A DNA stretch of 64,000 bases from Epiperipatus broadwayi (taxonomy: Eukaryota > Onychophora > Udeonychophora > Euonychophora > Peripatidae), in assembly GCA_028023455.1 (NCBI GenBank), contig JAQFVV010006469.1, positions 744,001 through 808,000 on the forward strand. Direction: 5' to 3'. Below, one piece after another: positions 46,606 to 58,620 of this stretch. The number at the start of each line of letters is the position of its first letter. Positions within the stretch are counted from its first letter, which is position 1. Made by a program: the position numbers and the translations under genes. Below the pieces are notes generated by a model, which was given only the letters and a program-made list of their open reading frames with translations, was not told the DNA's origin and searched no databases.

Positions 46606-47069
46606 ATAATTAAAAAAAAAAAAAGAAAAAAGTTAGGTGGAGAGCTAAGGAGATTAAAGGAGAGATTAGAGCTTAAGACTTCGAGTCAACAAGGTGGAAA
46701 AATCGCGGCTCCAAGAATCAGCTGATATAGCTAACCAATATGACTTTTACCGTCGATATCTCACATAGTATGACCGGCTAAGGCCATCATGATCGCGGTC
46801 AATCCGGACTTCTGTACCAATGGTTCTGCAATAATGTAACAGCTATGGTAGTAATGCCTGCCTATGGACTCCTGAAGTGGCCCGACCTGTGATGCCTCGT
46901 CCTCCATGCCTTATTAACCAAGAAGCTACACCCCGCCAAATATAATCTGCGACCATCCCTCCTAAAGAAGTGGATAATCCACATGACTGTTGACAACACA
47001 TCGGAATGAACACAAAGATTAAACCCTAGGTAACTTAAATATTATTTTATATATCGTCAAATGTGCACA
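46606..47069 (+). repeat. LTR-derived segment inside the retrotransposon interior
   Basis: Matches 43065-43525 of the 5' LTR and 48620-49075 of the 3' LTR over about 460 bp: the A-rich lead-in, GGTGGAGAGCTAAGGAGAT, the CTCCAAGAATC block, CCGTCGATATCTCACATAGT, GTAATGCCTGCCT and the block ending TTATTTTATATATCGTCAAATGTG. It is more diverged from the LTRs than they are from each other, so it was there before this insertion. It starts just after the gag stop, so either an LTR part was copied inward or interior sequence became part of the LTR. Confidence 0.8.
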
Positions 47070-47890
47070 TAATGGACATGGACCTCGAATCTTGGAGAAC
47101 GGATGGGCATACAGAAACTAACGATATAAAGAAATACGAGCCAATAGATGGCCAAACAGTATGAGGGACTTTAGGATAAAATGATAAAGGATAAATGAAT
47201 TGGCAGGATGGGGTTGTAGATTGAGGTTGAGGGAAAGTAGGCTTAGATATTTGTAGCTTGATCTTATTAGCAGTACTTGGTTTTGCCTTCTTCTTTGCCA
47301 TGCTTGTGTGTTCTGCGGTGCATCAAGTATTATCATGCAGAGAACACAGGGACAGAGATCCCAGTATCACAATGACTCACTGGATTAATATTTCCAGTTA
47401 GATATTAAGCACATATATCGTGAGTCAATGGTCCAGAGACCAATCTATGGGGAAAGAACCCCTTTTGGTATGAATATAGAGCTTTCAGAAATACACTGGG
47501 CTCATGAATGAGCTGAATGGAAAGAGGCCAGTCTTCCAAGCCACCTCAATAATAGTGTCCGGAGTTGGCACTTAGAGGTGCCTTATTGCAGAAATGCGAT
47601 GTATGAACAGGTTTAATCGGGTCACAGAGATATCCTGTGGATTCGAACCTATAGATACGAGTAGCGGCAGAAATTAAACGCATGCATGGTAATGTTAGGA
47701 TTAAATTGGTTGGCTATACTGCTTGGTTCAGTAAAGAAAGGGATATAATTTACCTGGTCACCTCTCTATAGATTAACCTCATCGCTACATCATAGTAGCA
47801 ATAATGAAAAAAAAAAAAGAGTTCGGACAATAGTTGAGAGCACTTAGCTTTCCAGGCATAAGGTTAAATTTTTTTTTATGCAGAAAAAAA
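47070..47890 (+). other. Interior 3' part of the gag-only element
   Basis: No pol coding. A plus-strand frame from about 47227 to a stop at about 47402 contains a strongly hydrophobic run (LLAVLGFAFFFAMLV) followed by a short polar tail. This could be the membrane anchor of a lost envelope-like protein or chance. The complementary minus-strand frames are shadows. Confidence 0.4.
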
Positions 47891-47893
47891 TTT

Positions 47894-47908
47894 TAAAGGG
47901 GGGAACGG
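47894..47908 (+). promoter_or_regulatory. Polypurine tract
   Basis: TAAAGGGGGGAACGG directly precedes the 3' LTR. This is the usual position and composition for plus-strand priming and confirms plus orientation. Confidence 0.8.
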
Positions 47909-49727
47909 TGTAATGTGATGAGAGCACATACTGTGGTCACACATGTACCTACAAAACATCCACAAATTAGAAATGTTAAAGTTGGAAAAAAAGAAATAAA
48001 TAAGAAAGGAAAAACGAGCTTGGAAATTAACAAAACCAAGAAATGTTGAAAATTAGCAAAACAAAGAGAAAGAGAGGGAACTAGAGTTAACAAGATCGTT
48101 ATCTTTTGCTAGTCAAAGTCTGAATTTTGATAAAAGTAAATATTAAATTATAATACTACCAGCATACGGTAGGAAAGTTAAAGCAGTAAAGAAACATAAA
48201 TAAAACATGTAGTAAAATATGATTTAGGAAAAGTAAAGTTAAAAAAAAAAAAAAAAAAGAAAAAACTTCGATAGCGCGGAAAGAAAAACCTAGAAAATTA
48301 ATATGTTCGAAAAGATAAGAATCTGGGCTTCAAAGTACACATTTGACGATAAACGAAAGGCGGGTTTTATGGAGTAGAGTTAAAGCAAGAATTAGATAAA
48401 AAATAAATGATTATTAAAATTTAAATAAGAAATAAAGAAAAACATGCATTAAAATTTGTGTAAGTAATCAATGAAAAATAAGGAAATAAATAAAATGTAC
48501 GTAGTGCTATAAAATCATATAAAATAAAGTTACATATGGCTGAAGGCATAGCATGGGAGGTGTCAACAACAAGTGGAAACAAAGAATCTAAAGGACAAAG
48601 ACCATTGGAATGTTTTAATTAAAAAAAAGAAAAAAAAGAAAAAATTAGGTGGAGAGCTAAGGAGATAAAAGGAGAGATTAGAGCTTGAGACTTCGAGTCG
48701 ACAAGGTGAAAAAATCACGGCTCCAAGAATCGGCCGATATAGCTAACCAACATGACTTTTACCGTCGATATCTCACATAGTATGACTGGCTAAGGCCATC
48801 ATGATCGCAGTCAATCCGGACTACTGTACCAATGGTTCTGCAATAATGTAACAGCTACGGTAGTAACGCCTGCCTGTGGACTCCTGTAGTGGCCCGACCT
48901 GTGATGCTCATCCTCCATGCCTTATTAACCAAGAAGCTACATCCCACCAAATATAATCTACGACCGTCCCTCCTAAAGAAGTGGATAATCCACATGACGG
49001 TCAACAACACGTCGGAATGAACTCAAAGACTAAACCCTAGGTAACTTAAATATTATTTTATATATCATCAAATGTGTACATAAATTCCATAGACAATGGC
49101 CAAATGCCTTTCATGAATGGTAATGACATTCTTTTGATAGACAGCTAGGCTAACGAGTTATAAATGTGACAGCATTTATAATGATTTCAAGTATTTATTT
49201 ATAAGAATTTCAAGTATTTGTTTCCTTATAGCACTATAGAATATAATATGTTTAATTTTTATGTTAATGTTTCTTATATCTTTTATTATCAAATTATTTG
49301 TTAGTATTAAAAATATATTAATTTATTTAAATCTGTCTTGTCTCGTTCTTTGCCATTCCACAAAATAGTCTAATACTAGGAGGGTAGAAATATTATTTCA
49401 TTTTTTTTTGCATTCTTTTAGTTATGAAATTAACACGTGAAACATTGATGGTGCAGGGTTTTATCCTGTAAAATTTATAAATTAGCCAAGCGCTGTAACT
49501 GTAATATCTTACAGCAGCCGGGAGAAAGTTGATCGGGAAAAATAATCTGGAGGTTATATCCGTATAGCGTACAGATTCGGTCAAGTACGGAAATCGGCTC
49601 ATCTGTTTCCGTATTTCTCTCTGCTTGAGGTAGCGGAAGGTGGACAATTTTGAATAATAAGAATTCCCCATTACATATATAAGTGAAAGGGAAGTTGGAG
49701 CTTTTCGATCGTTCCGTGCCCGTTACA
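47909..49727 (+). mobile_element. 3' LTR of the gag-only LTR retrotransposon
   Basis: Begins TGTAATGTGATGAGAGCACA and ends CCCGTTACA. It differs from the 5' LTR at scattered positions (for example GAGAGC against GAGCGC, TTAAAG against TTAGGG), so the insertion is older than the one at 51.4-56.6 kb. Confidence 0.85.
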
Positions 49728-50180
49728 ATATATATACACAACATACAAACAAGATGATTGTAATTTTATTTAGATATATTTGTATTTTACTTCATCGTTA
49801 ATGGTTAAATAATTACTAGGTCTAAGTTGTTAAAGCAAATTATAAAACAAATTAATAAAATAGTATTCCAACTATTATTTTTTGTGATTAGTAGTAAATT
49901 TGTTTATTTTTAAATTATAATGAAGTTGTGGCATATACATTATATCAATTATATGTTAATAAAAAAACAAATAAACAATAAATAATCACCAGCAACAATT
50001 TTTCTGTTTGGGAATAGCCTTACATGATCACTTTTTAAATAATGTTTCTTCAGATTATCTTGAAAGTGGATACATTTTATCATTCATTTTATTATTCTTT
50101 CTAAATTTAATGTGGTACATTATTTGATATAATAAAATATTTTCAAAGCATAAAGCTAATCGTTTTATAAATTTTAAGAA
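49728..50180. other. AT-rich sequence between two elements
   Basis: No gene or repeat end apart from the flanking elements. Confidence 0.5.
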
Positions 50181-50199
50181 AATTCATCATCATCATCAT

Positions 50200-51350
50200 T
50201 ATCAACCATTATCAATCCATTGCAGGATGAAGGTCTCTTCAAGTTTAATCCATCTTCTCCTATTTTTAGCTTCTCTTCTCCACATCTCCCCTGCACACTT
50301 TCTTATTTCATCCATCCATCTCACATGTGGTCTATTTCTGGGTCTTTTACAATCTCTTGGAATCCAGTTTAAAATTTCAATTATCCATCTATTATCATCT
50401 CTTCTAGCAATATGTCCTGTCCAACTCCACTTCAATCTTTTAATTTTTTCAATGAGGTCAGTAACACCTGTTTGTTCTCTTACCTATACATTGTGTTTTC
50501 GATCTCTTCTTGTTACTCCCAACATACATCTCTCCATACTTCTTTGAGTGGTCTGAAGTCTCTGTATTGCTCTTCTTTTAAGTGTCCAAGTCTCAGATCC
50601 ATAAGTAAGAACTGGTAAAACACATTTGTTAAAAACCTTCCTTTTCAAACACATAAGCATATTTCCTTTTAGTATCAAGTTATTTCTACCAAAAGCACTC
50701 CAACCAAGTTTAATTCTATGATTAATTTCCTCCATGATGTTCCTATCTGTATTAATAATCTGACCAAGATATTTGTAACTGTTAACTTCTTCTAATTCAT
50801 CATAATCAATCTTTATTTTCATATTTTGCACAAGTTGATTAAACATTACTTTAGTCTTTTTAACATTTATCTTTAGTCCTACTTTCCCACTTTCATCTGA
50901 TAATTCCTGAAACTCTGAAGCATTATTTGCAAAAACAACTACATCATCTGTGAAATCTAAATGACTTAAATAATCTCCATTTACTTTCACTCCTTTAGTT
51001 TCCCATTTTAATCCACAAAGTTTTGGAGATATGGAGTCACCTTGTCTTACACCTTTCTCAATGTTGACTTTCCCAGTATCATTATGTAATCTAATTGTTG
51101 CTGTTGCATTTTTATAAATATTCTTTAAAATATGACAATATCCTGGATCTATACCTTGATGATCCAATGCTTTAATCACTGAAGAAATGTTTATAGAATC
51201 AAATGCCTTTTCATAATATACAAATCCAAAACATAATGACAACTCATATACATTTGTCCTTTCTATAACTTCTCTCAATACCTGGATATAATCTACTGTA
51301 CTAAAACCACTTTTAAATCCAGCTTGTTTTTTTGGTTGGTGGAAATCCAA
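50200..51350 (-). pseudogene. RTE reverse transcriptase, C-terminal two thirds (defective)
   Basis: Read on the minus strand: QAGFKSGFSTVDYIQVL (the EQAGFR-GYST block), then FVYYEKAFDSI, where the usual FVDYEKAFDS motif has lost its catalytic Asp to Tyr. VRQGDSISPKLC follows, then LDFTDDVVVFAN, where FADD has become FTDD but keeps both Asp. KINVKKTKVM, SYKYLGQIIN and LPVLTYGSETWTL follow. After a frame change, GHIARRDDNRW and RGRP-like PRNRPHVRWMDEI end the protein near 50202. All blocks are in RTE order. The missing motif-A Asp means this copy cannot polymerise. Confidence 0.85.
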
Positions 51351-51360
51351 TGTTCTCTAT

Positions 51361-53587
51361 TGTAACGATCCGGAAAAAGTGGGACTTAACGTAATCTGCA
51401 CTACGGGGCGCCATCTAGGCATTTGAACCTAGAAAAATTTATAAAGTAGGCAGATACGTAAGTAAAAAAAAAAATTTTTTTTTTTTTTTTTTAAATTTTG
51501 CATCCGGTCGTTAGCCCATGTCACTAGCTCAGTGGAATAGCAGAGATTAAATAATATAAGATCTTATCTAATTAGATTTCAACATTAAAAAATAAATAAA
51601 ATAAGCCACTGCCAGTAATTAACATACAAACATTTATTTATGCACATATATATAAGATTTAAAATTATTTTAGTATTAGTTTTACATTTTAACATTTAAC
51701 ATTATTTTTAACTTTGATTTTTGACTTTAATTTACATTTAATTACTATTATATTCTAATTTTACATTTTAATTAAGTTCGCACAGATGGGATTATAAAAG
51801 CTTGTTATAATAAGTTGCTATAGATCGGTTACATAGATTACACGGTTAAAAACATTCCAAAGTAAACATAAGCGATCAAAATATAAAATTATTGATTACT
51901 GACAATTGCGGAGGGAAATTTATATGTAACCCAATAGTATTCACCATAAGATACTTGCATTGTCACCAATAACTTAAAAGACATCCGAATAAATACATTT
52001 TAGATACTCACCGTAAGGTATCATTATTTATCGAATGTCTATATATTTTGATCAAATATGAAAACGCAAAACATAGTTAACCGATAAACAATCCATGCAA
52101 GCGTCTATAAACAACTTAAATTTAATGCATTTTTATTTAGGGTCGAGTATGAATACTACATAGATTTGCATTGAAATTAAAATATTCTATCCCTATTTAA
52201 CCTTAGGCTAAAATTCGCAGTCAAACTGGCATCAATCCATCTGATACATCGATGTATTCAATGTAATACGAAATACGGCAGCACCAAAAGAATTAAGAAA
52301 AGACATTGACTCTCAATCAGATAGGAATATTACATCTATCTAACGAGAAGAACAATAAAAAAAAAACTCCATAGAAAGGAACTGCGTTCTCCGTCTTATA
52401 ATTCCTTCCATAGGCAAACGGGTGAGTGCGGCGTATATATAAACGATTCTGCCCGTAGCGAATCTCCGATTACATCTACTAACTACATCAATATATCCAA
52501 TCCATTGACCCAATCTAACAATGACATAAATAACCTAAGATTACCCTCCCCTAATATAACTTTACGAATCTATACAGCCATTCACGCCCGACTTAAGTTT
52601 AACATTTTTATAATTAATTTAACGGAAAACAAAAATCATAATAAAACTTAAAAGAACAAAAAATAAATAAATGGAAATGATTTTACAAAATAAATACATT
52701 AAATAAAATTATAACTAATTAATAAATAGTATCGGTCAGATAGAATAATATTGCAATTATTTAAATCTGGAAAGTTTTTAATTTACTGTTCATAAATTTT
52801 AAAGTTCTTACGGTTATTTAAATAGTTCATCTTCATATATTCCTTGCCGTTTGAACGTGAATTCCCACGTCGTCCGAAGATTGGTATCCTGTTGGCCGAT
52901 TTATTTATCCATCCGGAGATTTTTTTTAGTGTAGTTGGTCCTCAATGTAGAAACGATGGCTCATTTTTCTTCCTTTCTTAGCAGAACTGAAGGGATTGAA
53001 GCTGTGCGTCTTTTTCAATCCCCTCAGCACTAACACCTAGCTGTTACATCGTAATAATCATCAATAACTAGTCACTGATTAATAATTTCCAAATTTTCCT
53101 TTTATATTAATGTGAAGGATTGAATTTACATTACGTCACCGATGCGATGGTCCTTTCGCTGCGGTCCGATTCCATAGGGATTTCTTCTTATTTGCTAACA
53201 GTTTCTATTGTTTTCTTATCTGACCGGTGTTTTTACATTTAAATGCCGAAGGCTGGTTTACATTTAACTAATTAACAATCATTTCCATTTCTGATTAATT
53301 AACCTGTTTTCCAAATCAAAAATATATTTAAAGATAAATTTAAAGATATAATTTCATCTCCAAATCTTTTTAAAATTTAGTTTTAAAATACTTTTTCTTT
53401 AATAAAGTTTTATTTTAATAATTTTTCATTATCTGTGCGATTTAATTAATATATAAGAGTTTAAGATGATATTTAATTTCAATTTTTAATTCTTAAAGAA
53501 AATTTTTAAATGCGAACTTTTTAATTTACTTTCATGTTTAATAAATTTAAAAAAAAAACAATGTAACGAACGTCTATGCTCGTTACA
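51361..53587. mobile_element. LTR (left copy), 2.2 kb
   Basis: Starts TGTAACGATCCGG and ends GCTCGTTACA, so the outer 8 bases (TGTAACGA/TCGTTACA) are inverted repeats. It differs from 54329-56551 by only a handful of substitutions and run-length changes (such as CCGGAAAAAG against CCGGAGAAAG). No ORF; the region is unusually long for an LTR. Confidence 0.85.
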
Positions 53588-54328
53588 TATCAGTAAAGTT
53601 ACTTAAAAAAAAATGATCAAAAAAAAAAATATTTTACTTAGGGTTAGTAATTACGGTACACGATTGACGAAGACATTTACAAAACATCCGGTTAATAATT
53701 TTACAAAAAGACTATATACAAAAAGAAAAAGAAAATGTTGACTATCGCTTACCTAAGGACCATTTACGTTTACACCTCCTCCCCCCGAGAGTTCTATTTT
53801 ATTTTATACATTTTATTTTTACACACGGCATGACAAGCAAGTTATTTTATAAATTATTTATTTAAAGAAGGTTGCATTGAGATAAATATGTTTTAAGAAA
53901 TAATGGGTTTAAACGTGTATATTTGCAGCACAATTATAAATACCACCAACTTATTTATGACTGATTGAAATGCATACATAGGGTTACACTGAAGTAATTC
54001 CCAAAGGTACTCATCGTAAGGCACCACATTTCGATCATAAACTTACGTGGCTGTGCGCTCCTATACACATTAAAGCATAATTTATATTACAACAACAAAA
54101 AAAAACATATCAATCGCAACCTTTTGACTTTTTTTTTAACAAAAATTAGTTTTAAAATTATTTATACTTTCTCGTGTTTAATATATGTGCTATTTCTTTC
54201 TGGCAGTGCTTTTATCAGATTTAAAGTATACGACTTTATGTAAACAGATAAAAATATTTCATTTTGACAAAATTTGCTCAGGGTATTTGTGGTTTATTAA
54301 AGATCGGCCCCAGATTGGGAAAGCCAGT
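53588..54328. other. Interior of the giant-LTR element
   Basis: 741 bp without coding: the 69-codon plus-strand frame at 54185-54394 runs into the LTR and has no domain. A C-rich tract ACCTCCTCCCCCC at 53775-53787 is a polypurine tract if read on the minus strand, but it is about 190 bp from the LTR, not adjacent. Confidence 0.5.
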
Positions 54329-56551
54329 TGTAACGATCCGGAGAAAGTGGGACTTAACGTAAACTGCACTACGGGGCGCCATCTAGGCATTTGAACCTAG
54401 AAAAATTTATAAAGTAGGCAGATACGTAAGTCAAAAAAAAAATTTTTTTTTTTTTTTAAATTTTGCATCCGGTCGTTAGCCCATGTCACTAGCTCAGTGG
54501 AATAGCAGAGATTAAATAATATAAGATCTTATCTAATTAGATTTCAACATTAAAAAATAAATAAAATAAGCCACTGCCAGTAATTAACATACAAACATTT
54601 ATTTATGCACATATATATAAGATTTAAAATTATTTTAGTATTAGTTTTACATTTTAACATTTAACATTATTTTTAACTTTGATTTTTGATTTTAATTTAC
54701 CTTTAATTACTATTATATTCTAATTTTACATTTTAATTAAGTTCGCACAGATGGGATTATAAAAGCTTGTTATAATAAGTTGCTATAGATCGGTTACATA
54801 GATTACACGGTTAAAAACATTCCAAAGTAAACATAAGCGATCAAAATATAAAATTATTGATTACTGACAATTGCGGAGGGAAATTTATATGTAACCCAAT
54901 AGTATTCACCATAAGATACTTGCATTGTCACCAATAACTTAAAAGACATCCGAATAAATACATTTTAGATACTCACCGTAAGGTATCATTATTTATCGAA
55001 TGTCTATATATTTTGATCAAATATGAAAACGCAAAACATAGTTAACCGATAAACAATCCATGCAAGCGTCTATAAACAACTTAAATTTAATGCATTTTTA
55101 TTTAGGGTCGAGTATGAATACTACATAGATTTGCATTGAAATTAAAATATTCTATCCCTATTTAACCTTAGGCTAAAATTCGCAGTCAAACTGGCATCAA
55201 TCCATCTGATACATCGATGTATTCAATGTAATACGAAATACGGCAGCACCAAAAGAATTAAGAAAAGACATTGACTCTCAATCAGATAGGAATATTACAT
55301 CTATCTAACGAGAAGAACAATAAAAAAAAAACTCCATAGAAAGGAACTGCGTTCTCCGTCTTATAATTCCTTCCATAGGCAAACGGGTGAGTGCGGCGTA
55401 TATATAAACGATTCTGCCCGTAGCGAATCTCCGATTACATCTACTAACTACATCAATATATCCAATCCATTGACCCAATCTAACAACGACATAAATAACC
55501 TAAGATTACCCTCCCCTAATATAACTTTACGAATCTATACAGCCATTCACGCCCGACTTAAGTTTAACATTTTTATAATTAATTTAACGGAAAACAAAAA
55601 TCATAATAAAACTTAAAAGAACAAAAAATAAATAAATGGAAATGATTTTACAAAATAAATACATTAAATAAAATTATAACTAATTAATAAATAGTATCGG
55701 TCAGATAGAATAATATTGCAATTATTTAAATCTGGAAAGTTTTAATTTACTGTTCATAAATTTTAAAGTTCTTACGGTTATTTAAATAGTTCATCTTCAT
55801 ATATTCCTTGCCGTTTGAACGTGAATTCCCACGTCGTCCGAAGATTGGTATCCTGTTGGCCGATTTATTTATCCATCCGGAGATTTTTTTAGTGTAGTTG
55901 GTCCTCAATGTAGAAACGATGGCTCATTTTTCTTCCTTTCTTAGCAGAACTGAAGGGATTGAAGCTGTGCGTCTTTTTCAATCCCCTCAGCACTAACACC
56001 TAGCTGTTACATCGTAATAATCATCAATAACTAGTCACTGATTAATAATTTCCAAATTTTCCTTTTATATTAATGTGAAGGATTGAATTTACATTACGTC
56101 ACCGATGCGATGGTCCTTTCGCTGCGGTCCGATTCCATAGGGATTTCTTCTTATTTGCTAACAGTTTCTATTGTTTTCTTATCTGACCGGTGTTTTTACA
56201 TTTAAATGCCGAAGGCTGGTTTACATTTAACTAATTAACAATCATTTCCATTTCTGATTAATTAACCTGTTTTCCAAATCAAAAATATATTTAAAGATAA
56301 ATTTAAAGATATAATTTCATCTCCAAATCTTTTTAAAATTTAGTTTTAAAATACTTTTTCTTTAATAAAGTTTTATTTTAATAATTTTTCATTATCTGTG
56401 CGATTTAATTAATATATAAGAGTTTAAGATGATATTTAATTTCAATTTTTAATTCTTAAAGAAAATTTTTAAATGCGAACTTTTTAATTTACTTTCATGT
56501 TTAATAAATTTAAAAAAAAAAACAATGTAACGAACGTCTGTGCTCGTTACA
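54329..56551. mobile_element. LTR (right copy), 2.2 kb
   Basis: Starts TGTAACGATCCGGAG and ends GTGCTCGTTACA. Near-identity with the left copy dates the insertion as recent. The minus-strand neighbour just outside its left edge, TGGCTTTCCCAATCTGGGG, may be a primer-binding site for minus orientation, but no tRNA match can be claimed. Confidence 0.85.
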
Positions 56552-56555
56552 CTAT

Positions 56556-58314
56556 AGACGAGTTGTAATTATCTTGATAAAATTTTTATATAAAACTGAT
56601 AAAAATCTGATAGATCTGTAATTTCTAATATCTTCTTTATCACCTTTTTTAAATATTAATATTATTATTGCATTCTTCCAATAATCAGTACATCTTTATC
56701 ATTTAGACATTTGGTATATAACTTTTCTAAAAAAATATATATTTCTTCACCTGCTTCTTTTAATATATCAATTATAATTCCATCATTACCTGGAGTCTTT
56801 CCTTTCTTCATATATTTAATTGTGTGTCTCACTTCTTCATTTAAAATTCTGGGCAATTTGGAAGATATAATAGATATAGAAGGCACTTGTTCTTTATTGC
56901 TATATAATGCTTGATAAAAATCTTCTACCAATTTCATGATGTCATCTCTCTTTTTAGTAATAATTCCATATTTTTTTCTTATTGCAGATATACATTTCCT
57001 ACCAATACCAAAATATTGTATTACATTCTTAAGACTTTTATTTTTTTCTACAGCTTTCCTTGCTAGTTCACAGTTATACTTTCTTATATCATTTTCAACT
57101 CTTTTCTGCAGCATTTTACAAAATTTGAGATATTCAATTCTTTTTAATGCATCATTTTTGTATATCTTCATATTCCTTCTTTTCTTCATAAATTCTCTAG
57201 TCTCAGTAGAAATTTTATTGGTCAGTTGCTGCTTTTTTCTACCAGCTATCTTTGTTGCAGTTTTTAAAAGTGTATCAGTTATTTTCATATTAATTTCATT
57301 CAAATCTGAATCATGTTCAAACTCTACTAACACTTGAAACCGATTTGTAAGTTTTAATTTAAATTCATTAGAATGTTTCTAAAGATTAGGAATATCAACT
57401 GTAAATATTGTTTTTCTTAATATTTTTTGTCTCTCTAGTTTCACCTTAACACGTATCTTAAACCTTACTAATCGATGATCACTTCCTGTTTTAAATTTAT
57501 TAAGAACATTACAATCTTGAAATATGTATTTCCTGTTAGTCAAAATATAATCCAATTCTGCTGTACCTTCATTTGGATGCTTTCATGTCCATTTCCTTTT
57601 AACATTTTTTTCAAAAAAAGAATTCATAATATAAAGTTTTTCTTTTTCTGCAAACGCCACAAGTCTATGTTCTCTCTCATTTCTATTACCATAACCAAAA
57701 TTACCTTCAGCACTTTCATCTTTCATTTGTTTACCAATTCTAGCATTAAAGTCTCACATAACAATTTTAAAATGTTGTTTACTCTGATCAAAAGCCTTTT
57801 GTACATCCATATAAAAATCTTCTACTACTTCATCACTATGAGAACTTGTTGGGGCATAAACCTGAATTATCTGCATTTGGTATCTACTATTAAGTTGTAT
57901 AACTAATCTTGCCACTCTGTCCAATACCCCATCAATCTCCACAATATTGTTCTTCCACTTTTTATTTATAATGAATCCTACTCCACTTGTATTTCCAATA
58001 TTTGTGCCTTTATAATAGAGTAAAAGTCCACTTTTTAAATCAATTGTCTCTTCACCTTTTCTTCTAACTTCGCAAAGTCCAATAATGTCCCATTTAATAT
58101 AAGAGAGTTCTTCTTCTCATTCTTGCAATCTTCCTTCACTTGAAAGTGATCTGCAGTTGTAAATACCTAAATAAAAAGTCGACATCAAATGGCAGTGTGG
58201 GTCCACAATCAGGGGATTCTTAGCACCCTCTGTCTTCAGCCACCAACTGCTGCCTTGGTTGGTGACTTTACAGCCTCCTAAGAATAAGGGCCATGCTTTA
58301 TTTTTGTCTGTCAT
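56556..58314 (-). pseudogene. RTE LINE endonuclease and start of reverse transcriptase (defective)
   Basis: One minus-strand frame from ATG at 58314 carries the apurinic-type endonuclease: LGIYNCRSLSSEGRLQ, SYIKWDIIGLCEVRRKGEE with the catalytic Glu, GVGFIINKKW, IQVYAPTSSHSDE, then DFNARIGK, LDYILTNRK and the SDHRLV motif at 57483-57466. TGA stops interrupt it after LQE (58117-58119), before DFNAR (57754-57756) and in the WTWKHPNE region (near 57585). From about 57333 a Lys-rich linker leads to GKTPGNDGIIIDILKEAGEE (the PG-DGI block of the reverse transcriptase). A frame shift near 56690 is followed by [20 protein letters not shown]. In intact elements this nuclease nicks target DNA to start reverse transcription. 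Confidence 0.85.
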
Positions 58315-58620
58315 AATAGTATATATGTATTGGAAAAATATTTATCATTTACACAAACATTCATTCTGCCTTATCAGACACTGAGAAGAAAGACCATGGT
58401 GTTTCTTGATCTTAAACTCAGAGGTAAAAAGCCGATAAACTCACCATGCTGGCTAATGCGTGTTGGTGAGCAGCCCATCCATGTTCGTATACTATATGAA
58501 TAATCACATAGTAATAACAGCTGCAATGACAAGAACGTATGGAGTGGACATTAGGAATTTGCCCTGCTCGGTTCCTTTAAGGCTTCCAAGAGGAATCAAA
58601 GAGTCTCCTTTCAATTAATA
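58315..58620 (-). other. Possible 5' UTR of the RTE LINE
   Basis: This stretch upstream of the ORF start is less AT-rich than the DNA beyond 58650 and could be the LINE's leader. No second copy is present to set the boundary. Confidence 0.4.

Larger units (their letters stand above)
42360..49727 (+). mobile_element. Gag-only, non-autonomous LTR retrotransposon
   Basis: A 7.4-kb element: 5' LTR 42360-44176, primer-binding site 44182-44199, gag 45144-46592, an LTR-derived segment 46606-47069, non-coding interior to 47890, polypurine tract, 3' LTR 47909-49727. No protease, reverse transcriptase, RNase H or integrase is present, so it must have been copied by enzymes of a related autonomous element, probably Ty3/Gypsy judging by Gag. 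The flanks are TA-rich on both sides, so the short target duplication cannot be read with certainty. It corresponds in plan to TR-GAG elements described in plants. Confidence 0.85.
51361..56551. mobile_element. Young LTR element with giant LTRs and almost no interior
   Basis: Two near-identical 2.2-kb direct repeats flank only 741 bp. The 4-bp target duplication CTAT lies at 51357-51360 and 56552-56555, and the ends are TG...CA. The interior has no gag or pol. Hence it is a non-autonomous LTR derivative, of LARD- or TRIM-like character though fitting neither exactly. Orientation is uncertain: on the minus strand a purine tract (complement of 53774-53787) and a TGG start next to the right LTR favour minus. 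It inserted into the RTE LINE. Confidence 0.85.
50183..58314 (-). mobile_element. RTE-type LINE, nearly full length, split by an LTR element
   Basis: Runs on the minus strand from about 58314 (perhaps 58600 with 5' UTR) to the ATGATG-rich 3' end at about 50183. The element is split: 56556-58314 holds the endonuclease and the start of the reverse transcriptase, and 50183-51360 holds the rest. Between them sits the LTR element 51361-56551 with duplicated CTAT. The reading frame picks up across the junction apart from a one-base shift and a stop. The tail at 6206-6574 belongs to the same family. Proteins of this type are often annotated as craniofacial development protein 2-like. Confidence 0.9.

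Noticed and set aside
47640-47690. tRNA-like GGATTCGAACC segment in the LTR element interior
   Set aside because: No acceptor or D arm can be drawn around it; a single B-box match is expected by chance.
50227-50618. Plus-strand frames of 106 and 68 codons
   Set aside because: Antisense of the LINE reverse transcriptase C-terminus; the same antisense frame appears at 6245-6514.
54185-54394. 69-codon plus-strand frame
   Set aside because: Crosses from the interior into the LTR without domain character; chance frame.
56711-57906. Plus-strand frames of 67-143 codons
   Set aside because: Complement of the RTE LINE coding strand; hydrophobic composition reflects the antisense of a Lys/Asn-rich protein.
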